NCBI RefSeq assembly: GCF_014647975.1
Contig: NZ_BMQF01000009.1
Coordinates: 1-64,000 of the forward strand
Length of the DNA: 64,000 nt
Direction: 5' to 3'
DNA from: Streptomyces fumigatiscleroticus
Lineage (GTDB): Bacteria > Actinomycetota > Actinomycetes > Streptomycetales > Streptomycetaceae
The position numbers were made by a program, and so were the translations under genes. A model generated the notes under the pieces. It was not told the origin of the DNA and did not search any database. It saw only the letters and a list, made by a program, of their open reading frames with translations. Shown here piece by piece: positions 7,793-16,264 of the stretch (the stretch's first letter is position 1; every line of letters begins with the position of its first letter).

Positions 7793-8115
7793 GACGCCTC
7801 CGCGACACAACGGGTGCGCTGGGCGCCGAGACCGGTGATGGAGCCGTCCATCACATCGCCGTCGCGCAGCAGGCGGCCCCAGTGCATGCCGTTGCCGGCC
7901 GGGCTGCCGGTCAGCACCAGGTCGCCGGGGAGCAGCCGGGCGGTCTGCGAGGCGTACGCCACCATGTGCGCCACGCCGAAGACCATGTCCTTGGTGGACT
8001 CGTCCTGCATGGCGGTGACGAGGTCGGGGAACGACGGCCCGTCCGGGGCCGAGAAGGTACCGAGGGCGTAGGGCCCGGCGAACGGCGCGGAGGCGGGTTC
8101 AGGCTTCACGGACAT
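7789..8115 (-). pseudogene. fumarylacetoacetate-hydrolase family gene with internal deletion
   Basis: Open from ATG 8115 (AGGAGGAC directly upstream) to a stop at 7789, 108 residues; FAH-family hydrolases have about 280-330. The start ALGTFSAPDGPSFPDLV is the N-terminal strand. It is followed at once by DESTKDMVFGVAHMVAYASQ and LLPGDLVLTGSPAGNGM, which is the C-terminal metal-pocket end. The whole catalytic middle (ExE metal ligands) is gone, yet the deletion stays in frame. The gene was the first of an operon of aromatic-acid or amino-acid ring-cleavage type, judged from its partners. Confidence 0.75.
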
Positions 8116-8224
8116 GTCCTCCTGATTGCGGTGTGACCGATCCGGACCCACCACCGCTGATCAGGAAAATAGATTCTGTGGATGTCCGCGATCCACGTGG
8201 TTCATGCCCCGCGGGGCAGGTGTC

Positions 8225-9328
8225 TCAGCCGCGTGCCGAGGTGCCGGCGTCCCGTCGGAAGGCCCAGGCCAGGTCCGGCTCCATCACGCAGCGGAACACC
8301 CCGCGCACGGGCGCGGTGCACAGCGCGGTCACGACCGCGGCGGCGACGAGGGAGACGGCGGCCGCACCGAGCGGTCCGTGGGCCCAGCCGGACCGGGACC
8401 AGTGGTAGTGGGCGGCGGCCTGGATGACGAAGCCGTGCAGCAGATAGCCGTAGAGCGTGCCCGCGCCCAGGGCGGTGAACCAGGTCCGGCGCCCGGGCAC
8501 CCAGGACAGGAAACAGGCGACCAGGGTGAGCGAGCAGCCGAAGAGGGCCAGCGTCATGACGGGCCCGTACCAGGCGGGCACGCCGAGGTCCACGGCGGCG
8601 GAGCGGTGGAAGAACCACGCGTAGTCCGTCCGCGGGACCGCCCAGTAGGCCAGGGCGATCGCGCAGGCGAACACCGCGGCGGCCAGGACGCGCACCCGCC
8701 TGCGCCGTACCAGTTCGAAGTGCTCGGGCCGCAGGGAGAGGCCCAGCACGAAGTACGGCAGGAACTGGAGGGCGCGCTGGAGGTCGAGGTCGTCGCCGAT
8801 GTCCGGCGAGAGGGTCGCCAGCATGGCGATGACCAGCGCGATCGGCAGGGGGTGGCGTACGGCCTTCCAGACCGGGGTGGTCAGCCGCCAGATGAACAGC
8901 GCCGCGAGGAACCAGGTCAGGAACAGCGGGTCCAGCAGGCTGACCGGCCGGTCCGGGTCGCCGTCGGTCCACCTCGTGAAGAGGGTGTACGCCGTCTCGA
9001 AGACGACGTAGGGGACGACGACGCCGGTGACCAGGCGCTTGATCTTCGCCGGGGTCGCCTCGAAGCCGCGCGAGAAGTAGCCCGAGACGACGATGAACGC
9101 CGGCATGTGGAAGGCGTAGACGACCGTGTAGAGCGCGGTGACGGCGCGGCTGCCGGAGCGCAGCGGCTCCCAGGCGTGCCCCACCGCCACCAGCACGATC
9201 GCCAGATACTTGGCGTTGTCGAAGAAGGCGTCGCGTTGCTTCGCCCCCGGCGCGGGAACCCCCGCCGTAGGGGCGGCCGTCCCGGCCGGCCTCCGCTCCC
9301 GCGCGGCGGCCCGCAGCGTCTCGCTCAC
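8225..9328 (-). CDS. membrane acyltransferase (acyltransferase 3 family)
   Basis: 367 residues from GTG 9328 (an upstream ATG at 9370 is possible). About ten transmembrane helices follow a short basic leader. Family landmarks are FFDNAKYLAIVLVAVGHAW, whose His is the essential residue of the N-terminal R/H motif, then FHMPAFIVVSGYFSRGF and LTWFLAALFIWRL. Proteins of this family (PF01757) move acyl groups, often acetyl, onto exported sugars, lipids or antibiotics. The substrate is unknown. The gene stands alone between the decayed operon and the APC transporter. Confidence 0.85.
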   Translation of the reverse strand: MSETLRAAARERRPAGTAAPTAGVPAPGAKQRDAFFDNAKYLAIVLVAVGHAWEPLRSGSRAVTALYTVVYAFHMPAFIVVSGYFSRGFEATPAKIKRLVTGVVVPYVVFETAYTLFTRWTDGDPDRPVSLLDPLFLTWFLAALFIWRLTTPVWKAVRHPLPIALVIAMLATLSPDIGDDLDLQRALQFLPYFVLGLSLRPEHFELVRRRRVRVLAAAVFACAIALAYWAVPRTDYAWFFHRSAAVDLGVPAWYGPVMTLALFGCSLTLVACFLSWVPGRRTWFTALGAGTLYGYLLHGFVIQAAAHYHWSRSGWAHGPLGAAAVSLVAAAVVTALCTAPVRGVFRCVMEPDLAWAFRRDAGTSARG

Positions 9329-9473
9329 CGGCCCCCCCGCGCACGGTGCGGGGGACGCGGGCGCATGCACACGTGTTCTGCGGAAGCGGCGATCGGGATG
9401 TGGAGGGTCGGCATCACCCGCGCCTCACCACATCCGGACGGCCCAAACCCGCGACGGCCGGATGTCGCGCGGC

Positions 9474-10931
9474 TCACACCTCGGGCGTCACCGTAACGGC
9501 GTCCCGGGCCGCCCGCTGCCGCCGGGCCGCCATCACCGCGTACACGACGACACCGGCGAACAGGAACAGCACGCCCTGGTAGACGGCGGCGTAGCCGGCG
9601 CCCGCGACGAGCCACATGGAGAAGGCCGCCGCGACGCCCGCGACCACGAGGTCCCGCACCAGCCGCCCGGGGCTGACCAGCTCGCGCCGCCCCGAGAGCA
9701 GGTGGAACAGCTGCGCGGCGCTGGCCAGCAGATATGGCACGGTCGCGGTGAACGTGGTGACGAGGACCAGGACGTCGAAGACCTTCGCCGAGCCCGACGT
9801 GTAGTTGTAGACGGTGAGCAGCGACGCCAGCACCACGGTGACGCCGACGCCGACGGTCGGCACGCCCCGCCGCCGGCGTGCGAAGGCGGCGGGGAACAGC
9901 CCGTCCTTCGCCGCGGCGTACGGGGTCTGGGCGCTCAGCAGCGTCCAGCCGTTGAGGCAGCCGGTCATCGACACCAGCGCGGCGAGCGCGACGGCCCAGC
10001 CGCCCCAGGCGCCGCCGAACATGGCGTTCACGGCGTCCGAGAAGGGCGCGGTGGACTCCACCAGGCGGTCGTGCGCGACCGTGCCGAAGACGGAGAGCGT
10101 GCCCAGCAGATAGACCAGGGCCGCGCCCACGGTGCCGATGACGGTGGCGCGTCCCACGTTGCGCCGGGGGTTGTTCACCTCGCCCGCGCTGACGGCGGCG
10201 GACTCCACACCGAGGTAGGAGAAGAGCAGCAGGCCCGCGGAGGCCGACACCGCGCCGACCGCGCTGCCGCCGCTCGCGTTGAACGGCCCGAGGTTGCCGG
10301 AGTCGAAGGAGAACAGCCCGCCGACGGCGACGAGCAGCAGCGGCACGAACTTCAGCACGGTGGAGACGAGTTGCACGGCGCCCACGTAGCGGGTGCCCGC
10401 GAAGTTGGCGAGCGCCGGCAGCCACTGGAGGACCAGCGCGGCCAGGCACGCGGTCCAGCGGTGGTCGTTCACCGGGACCAGGACGTCGAGGTAGCCGACG
10501 GCGGCGACGGCGAGCGCCGCGTTCGACACCCAGGTCGTGATCCAGTACGCCCAGGCGGCGAGGAAGCCGGCGAAGTCGCCGAAGGCCTCGCGGGCGTAGA
10601 CATAGGGGCCGCCGGTGCGCGGGTCGCGCCGGGCGAGCCGGCCGAAGACCAGGGCGAGGGCGATGGCGCCCACGGTCAGGACACCGAAGGCGAGCAGACT
10701 GACCGTGCCGTACGGGGCGACGGAGGCCGGGAGCAGGAAGATGCCGCCGCCGATGATGTTGCCCATGACCAGGGCGGTGGCGACGGGCAGCCCGAAACGG
10801 CGGGCGTGCCGGCCGGTGCTGCCGGTGGGGTCTTCGGTGGGTTCCCCGATCACGGGGCCGGGGGCGGCGGGGGCCGCGGGGGTCTCCTGCGGGGCCGGAG
10901 CCGGCTGCGGGACGGTTCCGGTGACGTGCAT
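9474..10931 (-). CDS. APC-family amino acid/polyamine antiporter
   Basis: 485 residues from ATG 10931-10929, with GAGAGG 11 nt upstream. An unstructured Pro/Ala-rich N-terminus of 45 residues is followed by 12 predicted membrane helices. The substrate-site glycines of TM1 are seen in LVMGNIIGGGIFLLPASVAP, and TM6 carries FSYLGVESAAVSAGEV. SAQTPYAAAKDGLFPAAFAR is the usual loop after TM8. It fits the basic amino acid/polyamine antiporter branch (PotE/ArcD/AdiC-like). The fold-III decarboxylase 3 kb away could be its metabolic partner (amino acid in, amine out), but they are not in one operon; this is inference only. Confidence 0.88.
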   Translation of the reverse strand: MHVTGTVPQPAPAPQETPAAPAAPGPVIGEPTEDPTGSTGRHARRFGLPVATALVMGNIIGGGIFLLPASVAPYGTVSLLAFGVLTVGAIALALVFGRLARRDPRTGGPYVYAREAFGDFAGFLAAWAYWITTWVSNAALAVAAVGYLDVLVPVNDHRWTACLAALVLQWLPALANFAGTRYVGAVQLVSTVLKFVPLLLVAVGGLFSFDSGNLGPFNASGGSAVGAVSASAGLLLFSYLGVESAAVSAGEVNNPRRNVGRATVIGTVGAALVYLLGTLSVFGTVAHDRLVESTAPFSDAVNAMFGGAWGGWAVALAALVSMTGCLNGWTLLSAQTPYAAAKDGLFPAAFARRRRGVPTVGVGVTVVLASLLTVYNYTSGSAKVFDVLVLVTTFTATVPYLLASAAQLFHLLSGRRELVSPGRLVRDLVVAGVAAAFSMWLVAGAGYAAVYQGVLFLFAGVVVYAVMAARRQRAARDAVTVTPEV

Positions 10932-11131
10932 GGGGTGGTGCGCCTCTCTTCGAACTGGTGCCCGGGATCGCCGGGGCGGGATCCATGGTCGGGCACTGTC
11001 CGACGTGCCGCCAAATCACCTGTTTTTGTCCTGTACGGCCCCGCAGGCCGCCGTAAAAGGTGCGCCGGCGCAGGCCCCAGGCAGCGAATCGTGCGGGTGG
11101 CGGGGGAGGCGGCCTGCGGCGGCGCGGTGGG

Positions 11132-11620
11132 TCAGCCGCGGAGACTGCGGGCGGGCAGCAGCACGTGGGCGGCCGACTCGAGGGTCTCCTGGTCCTCGGT
11201 GAAGGCGGTCAGCGTCTCCAGGTCGCCGGGCTCGCCGCCCGGCCACAGGCGGGTGGTGAAGAGCAGGTAGGCGCGTCCGCGCTTGGCCACGGCGGCCAGC
11301 CAGGCCGGCGTCGGCACGAACTGGGCGCTGAGGTGCGGCAGGGTCAGGACGGCGGCGTTGTCCGTCACGAGCAGGGTGATCGGCAGGCTGGGGTGGCGGG
11401 CCGCGTCGACGAGCTCGTACTTCACGGAGAGCCCGGCGGCGAACAGCAGCTGTCCGGCGGCGGCCGACGAGACCTCCGGGCCCCGGGCGCCGTCTCCCAG
11501 GGGGCAGGCGAGGATGTAGGGGACGCTGCCGTCGGGGGTCTTGTTGCTCCAGGCCATGACGGCGAGCGAGCCCAGGTCGGTGGTGCGCAGCGAAGGGGTT
11601 TCGGCTGATGTCGAGGTCAT
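11132..11620 (-). CDS. DUF5949-family protein
   Basis: 162 residues from ATG 11620-11618. The pattern is LGSLAVMAWSNKTPDGSVPY, then YILACPLGDGA, and later FVPTPAWLAAVAKRGRAYL. It matches my memory of DUF5949, a soluble streptomycete-only family without known function. There is no signal peptide or catalytic motif. It faces away from the 105-residue gene at 11777 with 156 nt between them. Confidence 0.65.
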   Translation of the reverse strand: MTSTSAETPSLRTTDLGSLAVMAWSNKTPDGSVPYILACPLGDGARGPEVSSAAAGQLLFAAGLSVKYELVDAARHPSLPITLLVTDNAAVLTLPHLSAQFVPTPAWLAAVAKRGRAYLLFTTRLWPGGEPGDLETLTAFTEDQETLESAAHVLLPARSLRG

Positions 11621-11776
11621 CGCGGCACCGTATCGGCGTGCCGCCCCGCGACCGGCCCGCCGTCACCCGACCGGCCCACGTCTCCTCCGGCTGCCACACG
11701 AACGTGGGACGCCGGACACGGCCGGATCTTGTGGCCGGACGCGGGTAGGCGCAAGGGCATCCGAAGGGAGACTGCC

Positions 11777-12094
11777 ATGACGACGTACGTGATCTCGGTC
11801 CCCGGAACCTTCACCGGCGGCATCGGGGACGGCACGAAGGCGGAGCTCGCCCGGGCCCTGCGCCCCGCGGACCCGCACCGCACCCAGCTGGGGAGCGAGG
11901 AGGACCTCGACGTTCTCTCCGTCAACGACGACAACACCTTCACCATCCGCCTCACCATCGAGTCGGACAGCGGCCCGCACGCGGAGCGCGACGCCCGGCG
12001 GCTCGCGGAGTCCGCCCTGCGCGCCGCGGGCCTGGACGAGAACGACGCGCCGCTGGGACCGGCCGTCATCACGGGCATCGACTCCGGCATCTGA
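11777..12094 (+). CDS. conserved streptomycete hypothetical protein
   Basis: 105 residues from ATG 11777, preceded by GAAGGGAG. It opens MTTYVISVPGTFTGGIGDGT and ends GPAVITGIDSGI. Alternating strands and one amphipathic helix suggest a small alpha/beta protein; it is acidic and has no cysteines. I know similar short proteins from other Streptomyces, but no function. It lies upstream of the PucR regulator on the same strand. Confidence 0.65.
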   Translation: MTTYVISVPGTFTGGIGDGTKAELARALRPADPHRTQLGSEEDLDVLSVNDDNTFTIRLTIESDSGPHAERDARRLAESALRAAGLDENDAPLGPAVITGIDSGI

Positions 12095-12131
12095 GCCGCG
12101 CCGGACGACCGGCCGCCCGTATCCTCGGCCC

Positions 12132-12176
12132 ATGCACGCGGCCAACCGTTCCCGCACCCGCACCGCCCCCTCGTGA
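12132..12176 (+). CDS. possible 14-residue leader peptide before pucR-type gene
   Basis: ATG 12132 opens a 14-codon frame (MHAANRSRTRTAPS) whose TGA overlaps the GTG of the regulator as GTGA. The regulator has no ribosome site of its own, so ribosomes ending here could restart on it (translational coupling). The leader also lacks a clear ribosome site, and several of its codons are for Arg and Thr. It may equally be chance. Confidence 0.3.
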   Translation: MHAANRSRTRTAPS

Positions 12177-13852
12177 CCGGGGCGCCCACGGCGGACGGCA
12201 CGCCGCCGGACGTCACCCTGCGGCAGATCCTCGACCACGACGAGGACGGCATCCTCGGCCTGGTCCTCGCGCCGTCCGTGCCGGACGCCGCCGTCCACGG
12301 TGTCATCATCGGTGCGGAGGACGCGCCCCGGCCGTACCACGGGCACATCGTGCTCGCCACGGGAGTGCGCCCGGACGCCGGGACCGCGCCGGACGTCGTA
12401 CGGGAGGCCGCCCGGCGGGGCGCCGTCGCGGTCGTCCTGAACAGCCGCGGCCGGGACGGCGTCCCCGACGCGGTGCTCGCGGCCGCGCGGGAGACCGGGA
12501 TCGCGCTGCTGTCCCGGGCCGAGTGGGCCGACTGGAACGACACCGTGGAGCTGGTCCGCTCCGCGCTGGCGTTCGCGGCGGTGGGCAGCGAGGACCGGCT
12601 GGCCCAGGGCGCCGCCGGCGGCGGCCTCGCCCTGCTGGCCTCGGTCGCCGCCCGGTACTGCCAGGCGTCGATCACGGTGGAGGACACCCGCTTCCGGGTC
12701 GTCGCCCACTCCGCGACCAGCGCCGACGCGGACGGACTGCGGCGGTCGACGATCCTGGGCGGCAAGGTCCCCGACTGGCGCGTCGCCGAACTGCGCCGCA
12801 GCGGACTGGTGCGGGCCCTGTGGACCTCCCGCGACGTCATCCACCGCCCCGCCGACGGCGCCGACCCCGAGCGTCTGGTCGTCGCCGTCCGCAGCGGCGG
12901 CGAGGTGCTCGGCTCGCTGTGGGCGGCGGCCGACGGGCGGCAGCTGTCGCCGGACGCGCCCGAGGTGCTGCGGCGTGCCGCGGAGGTCGCCGTGCCGTAT
13001 CTGCTGCGGCACCGGCTGCGGGGGAGCACCGACCGGCGGCGTCAGGAGCACGCCCTGCGCGGGCTGCTGCACGGTGAGGGCGACGGCCGCTCCCACGTGT
13101 GGTCGCTGGGGCTCACCCCCGGTGTGCCCTGTGCCGTCGTGGTCGCCGAACGGGACCGTGCGGCCGGGCCCGCCGCCGAACGCAGCCTGCGCGCCCTCGC
13201 GTTGCAGGCCCTCGCGCACCGTCCCACGGCGCGCGTCCGGCGCGAGGAGCACCGGCTGACCGTGCTGCTGCCGGTCCCGGACGGCGACGAGCGGGACGCC
13301 CCGGGCCTCGCCCGCGAACTCGGCTCCCTCGCCGCCGCGATGCCGGGCGCCCCGGCCGTCTGGGTCGGCGCCGGCCCCCTGGCCGCCCTCCCCGCGGGCG
13401 CCGCCGGCTCCTACGCCGAGGCCCTGCTCGTCGTGCGGGCGCTGCGCGCCCGGGAGCTGCGGGCCGTTCCGCCCGGCGGAGCGGGCCCGCAGCCGCCCGT
13501 ACGGCACGCCGGGCCGGGCGACCTCGGGCCGGGCGTGGCCGTCCTGCGCCTCCTCGACGCGGTCCGCCCGGTGTGGGAGCGGCACGGCGGAGCGGTCCGC
13601 GACATGGTGAGCGCGGATCTCGCCGCCGGAGGCGAACTGGTGCGCTCGCTCACCGCCTATCTGGACGCGGCCGGCGACATACCCCGGGCGGCCCGCCGGC
13701 TGGTGCTGCACCCCAACACCCTGCGCTACCGGCTGCGGCGCATCCGGGAACGGTTCGGCCTCGACCTGGACGACCCCGACACCCGGCTCGTCGTCACACT
13801 GGCGGTACGGCTGGCCGAGCCGGGGGAAGGCCCCGTCCAGGGGGAGACATGA
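12173..13852 (+). CDS. PucR-family transcriptional regulator
   Basis: 559 residues from GTG 12173. The N-terminal PucR sensor domain (VTLRQILDHDEDGILGLVL to about residue 130) is followed by a GAF/GGDEF-like middle. The C-terminal HTH_30 domain has VLHPNTLRYRLRRIRERFG and then a recognition end DPDTRLVVTLAVRL. Members activate purine, amine or amino-acid catabolic genes next to them. Here the decarboxylase gene begins 130 nt downstream in the same direction and is the obvious target or operon partner. The start at 12173 overlaps a possible leader peptide. Confidence 0.88.
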   Translation: MTGAPTADGTPPDVTLRQILDHDEDGILGLVLAPSVPDAAVHGVIIGAEDAPRPYHGHIVLATGVRPDAGTAPDVVREAARRGAVAVVLNSRGRDGVPDAVLAAARETGIALLSRAEWADWNDTVELVRSALAFAAVGSEDRLAQGAAGGGLALLASVAARYCQASITVEDTRFRVVAHSATSADADGLRRSTILGGKVPDWRVAELRRSGLVRALWTSRDVIHRPADGADPERLVVAVRSGGEVLGSLWAAADGRQLSPDAPEVLRRAAEVAVPYLLRHRLRGSTDRRRQEHALRGLLHGEGDGRSHVWSLGLTPGVPCAVVVAERDRAAGPAAERSLRALALQALAHRPTARVRREEHRLTVLLPVPDGDERDAPGLARELGSLAAAMPGAPAVWVGAGPLAALPAGAAGSYAEALLVVRALRARELRAVPPGGAGPQPPVRHAGPGDLGPGVAVLRLLDAVRPVWERHGGAVRDMVSADLAAGGELVRSLTAYLDAAGDIPRAARRLVLHPNTLRYRLRRIRERFGLDLDDPDTRLVVTLAVRLAEPGEGPVQGET

Positions 13853-13982
13853 CGGGATGCGCAGCGGTCTTCGGAGCGGCGCACGAACAATCACCGATTG
13901 CCTGTCCTGGACCACGAAGACGACAACCGGCCCCGGGGACCAGTCTCTTGGCACTCCCTGTCCCCGAGCCGAAGGCCCGCAC

Positions 13983-15359
13983 ATGACTGCCGACAGCAAC
14001 CTGTCCCCGGACCACCCGACCCCGCCCCGGCCCTCCACCGAGCGCGTGAGCGCCGTCCTGCGCCGCGCGCTCGACCACGGCCTGCTGGGCACCGACCAGC
14101 CGGTCGCCGGGTTCCTCGACACCGACGGGATCCGGGCGTCCGTCGCCTCCCTGCACACCGCCTTCGGCGCCGTCCCCGGTGTGCTGCACACCTTCGCGGC
14201 CAAGGCCGCCTCCCTGGTGCCGGTGCTGCGGCTGCTCGCCGGCCTCGGCATGGGCTGCGAGGTGGCCAGCCCCGGCGAGCTGCGGCTGGCCCGGGACGCC
14301 GGGTTCGCGCCGTCCCGCATCGTCCTGGACTCGCCCGCCAAGACCCGCGAGGAGATCGCCGGGGCCCTCGCCCTGGGCGTCGCCCTCAACGCCGACAACC
14401 TCGACGAACTGGACCGGATCGACGCGCTGCGCCCCGACGGCTGCGCGTCCGTGATCGGGCTGCGCGTCAACCCGCAGGTCGGCGGCGGCACCATCGGGGC
14501 GATGAGCACCGCGACCGCCACCTCCAAGTTCGGCGTCGCGCTGCGCGACCCCGGCGGGCGCGAACGCGTCGTCCGGGCGTTCGCCGCACGGCCCTGGCTG
14601 ACCCGGCTGCACGCCCATGTCGGCTCCCAGGGCTGCCCGCTGGAGCTGATCGCCGAGGGCGTCGCCGAGACGTACCGGCTGGCGGAGGAGATCAACGCCG
14701 CGCTGGGCCGGCCGCAGATCACCAGCCTGGACATCGGCGGCGGCCTGCCCGTCAACTTCGCCGGCGACGAGGTGCGCCCCACGTACCACGACTACACCGC
14801 CGCCCTGCGCGCCGCCGCGCCCGGCCTGTTCGACGGGCGCTACGGCCTGGTCACCGAGTTCGGCCGGTCGCTGCTGGCCAAGAACGGGTTCATCGCGGCC
14901 CGCGTCGAGTACGTCAAGCGGTCCGGGGGCCGCCGGATCGCCGTCACCCACGCGGGCGCGCAGACCGCGACCCGTACCGTCCTGATGCCCGGCTCCTGGC
15001 CGCTCAGGGTCGGTGCCTTCGACGCGCAGGGCCGGCCCAGGACCGGGCCGCCGGTGGCCCAGGACATCGCCGGACCCTGCTGTTTCGCCGGCGACGTGGT
15101 GGCCGTCGACCGCGAACTGCCCGCCCTGGACGAGGGCGACCTCGTCGTCCTGTACGACACGGGCGCGTACTACTTCTCCACCCCGTGGGCCTACAACAGC
15201 CTGCCCCGCCCCGCCGTGCACGGGTTCACGCTGACCGGCGGGCAGGTGCGCTTCGCCCCCGTGCGGGACGCCCAGACGCTCGACGAGATCGCGGCGGAGA
15301 GCGGCGCCCGCCACGCGGACCGGCTGCTCGCCCTGGCCCCGGACGGCATCACCCGCTGA
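13983..15359 (+). CDS. fold-type III PLP-dependent decarboxylase (LysA-like)
   Basis: 458 residues from ATG 13983. It has the diaminopimelate/ornithine decarboxylase architecture. A TIM-barrel carries the Schiff-base lysine Lys74 in HTFAAKAASLVP; LHAHVGSQ and LDIGGGLPVNF bind the phosphate. A C-terminal beta-domain contains GPCCFAGDVV, the active-site Cys loop, and YDTGAYYFS. The YDTGAY block is shared by LysA enzymes, but the N-terminus and several loops differ from primary-metabolism LysA. A paralogue acting on another amino acid is likely. Its place behind a PucR regulator points to a catabolic or specialised role. A strong hairpin follows at 15454. Confidence 0.88.
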   Translation: MTADSNLSPDHPTPPRPSTERVSAVLRRALDHGLLGTDQPVAGFLDTDGIRASVASLHTAFGAVPGVLHTFAAKAASLVPVLRLLAGLGMGCEVASPGELRLARDAGFAPSRIVLDSPAKTREEIAGALALGVALNADNLDELDRIDALRPDGCASVIGLRVNPQVGGGTIGAMSTATATSKFGVALRDPGGRERVVRAFAARPWLTRLHAHVGSQGCPLELIAEGVAETYRLAEEINAALGRPQITSLDIGGGLPVNFAGDEVRPTYHDYTAALRAAAPGLFDGRYGLVTEFGRSLLAKNGFIAARVEYVKRSGGRRIAVTHAGAQTATRTVLMPGSWPLRVGAFDAQGRPRTGPPVAQDIAGPCCFAGDVVAVDRELPALDEGDLVVLYDTGAYYFSTPWAYNSLPRPAVHGFTLTGGQVRFAPVRDAQTLDEIAAESGARHADRLLALAPDGITR

Positions 15360-15453
15360 ACTCCGGCCAACCCCGCGCGGTCGGCCGTCGTCCACCTCTG
15401 ATTCATCTCAAGTGCTCATGCGGTTCAGATGGCCATTCCCCCGCACGAGCCTC

Positions 15454-15495
15454 GGGCCCGGCCGTGCCGTCGCACCGGACGGCACGGCCGGGCCC
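15454..15495 (+). terminator. strong hairpin after the decarboxylase gene
   Basis: An 18-bp perfect stem: GGGCCCGGCCGTGCCGTC at 15454-15471 pairs with 15478-15495 across a 6-nt loop. It lies 95 nt after the decarboxylase stop and 40 nt before the DUF3093 start. Confidence 0.75.
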
Positions 15496-15534
15496 TCGTG
15501 ATCCGGCGGCCGGAGGGGATGCCATCGTGGGGCC

Positions 15535-15978
15535 ATGCATCTGTACGAAGAACGCCTCGGTGTCCCCGCCGCGTGGTTCGGGTTCGCCTTCCTGCTCGGT
15601 CTGGCGGTCGCCGCGATCCTGCTGCCGTTCGGCCCGGCCGTCGCCCTCGGGGGACTCGTACTGGTCACCTCCGTGACCGCGCTCGCCGTCCGGCACTACG
15701 GTTCCGTGCGGATCACGGTGACCACCGGTCACCTGACGGCGGGCAAGGTGCGCATTCCCCTGGCGTCCCTGGGACTGGCGGAGATCCTCGACTCCGAGGA
15801 GGCGTTCGCCTGGCGCACCCGCCGCGCCGATCCGCACGCCCTGATGCTGCTGCGCAGCTACGTCCCGACCGCCCTGCGCATCGAGATCCGCGACGCCGGC
15901 CATCCCGCACCGTACGCCTACCTGTCGACGCGGCAGCCGACCACCCTCATGGCGGTACTGGCCTTCGCCCGCCGCTGA
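15535..15978 (+). CDS. DUF3093 membrane protein
   Basis: 147 residues from ATG 15535. The opening MHLYEERLGVPAAWFGFAF, two adjacent membrane helices (residues about 12-52), and an extracytoplasmic beta-rich domain with LMLLRSYVPTALRIEI and YAYLSTRQP are the pattern of DUF3093, an actinobacterial family without a known role. It lies just in front of the cobalamin riboswitch (39 nt gap to the P1 stem) and is probably not part of that operon. Confidence 0.8.
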   Translation: MHLYEERLGVPAAWFGFAFLLGLAVAAILLPFGPAVALGGLVLVTSVTALAVRHYGSVRITVTTGHLTAGKVRIPLASLGLAEILDSEEAFAWRTRRADPHALMLLRSYVPTALRIEIRDAGHPAPYAYLSTRQPTTLMAVLAFARR

Positions 15979-16016
15979 CGGCCCCCGGGCGGCTTGATAC
16001 TCTGCGCGAGCCAGTC

Positions 16017-16197
16017 GTGCCACATCCGAGGCCAGGGAATCCGGTGGGAATCCGGAACTGACGCGCAGCGGTGAGGGGGACGGGCGGGGCACGCGACGCC
16101 ACTGGAGCGAGGGACGGGCCGGCCGGAAGGCCGGGACGGGCCCGCACCGGGAAGGCGCCCCGTCCGGGCGAACCCGAGTCCGAAGACCTGCTGGCAC
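16017..16197 (+). ncRNA. cobalamin (AdoCbl) riboswitch
   Basis: All conserved parts of the B12 riboswitch are readable. P1 is closed by GTGCCA (16017-16022) and TGGCAC (16192-16197). The core includes GGCCAGGGAATCCGGTGG from about 16029, AATCCGG, and CTGACGCGCAGCGGTGAGG. The B12 box GAGTCCGAAGACCTGCT is at about 16175-16191. It lies 68 nt before btuF. In this class AdoCbl binding shuts down expression of uptake genes, which fits the btuFCD operon behind it. A hairpin beginning inside the P1 3' strand is listed separately. Confidence 0.93.
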
Positions 16198-16219
16198 CTC
16201 CCGGCCGTGCGCCGGGAGG
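16197..16219 (+). promoter_or_regulatory. hairpin overlapping riboswitch P1: candidate expression platform
   Basis: CCTCCCGGC (16197-16205) pairs perfectly with GCCGGGAGG (16211-16219) over a 5-nt loop. Its 5' arm begins with the last base of the P1 3' strand, so fully closed P1 and this stem would compete at the junction. It could act as a terminator or mask downstream RNA. No U-run follows, so the mechanism is uncertain. Confidence 0.5.
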
Positions 16220-16264
16220 GTGTTCACAGGCCAGGCTCCGCGAACGAGCCCCGACACCCGAGGC

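Noticed and set aside
11663..14782. 1039-codon minus-strand frame across the PucR and decarboxylase genes
   Set aside because: It crosses several well-supported plus-strand genes; composition (Gly/Arg/Pro) and lack of motifs show that it is not coding.
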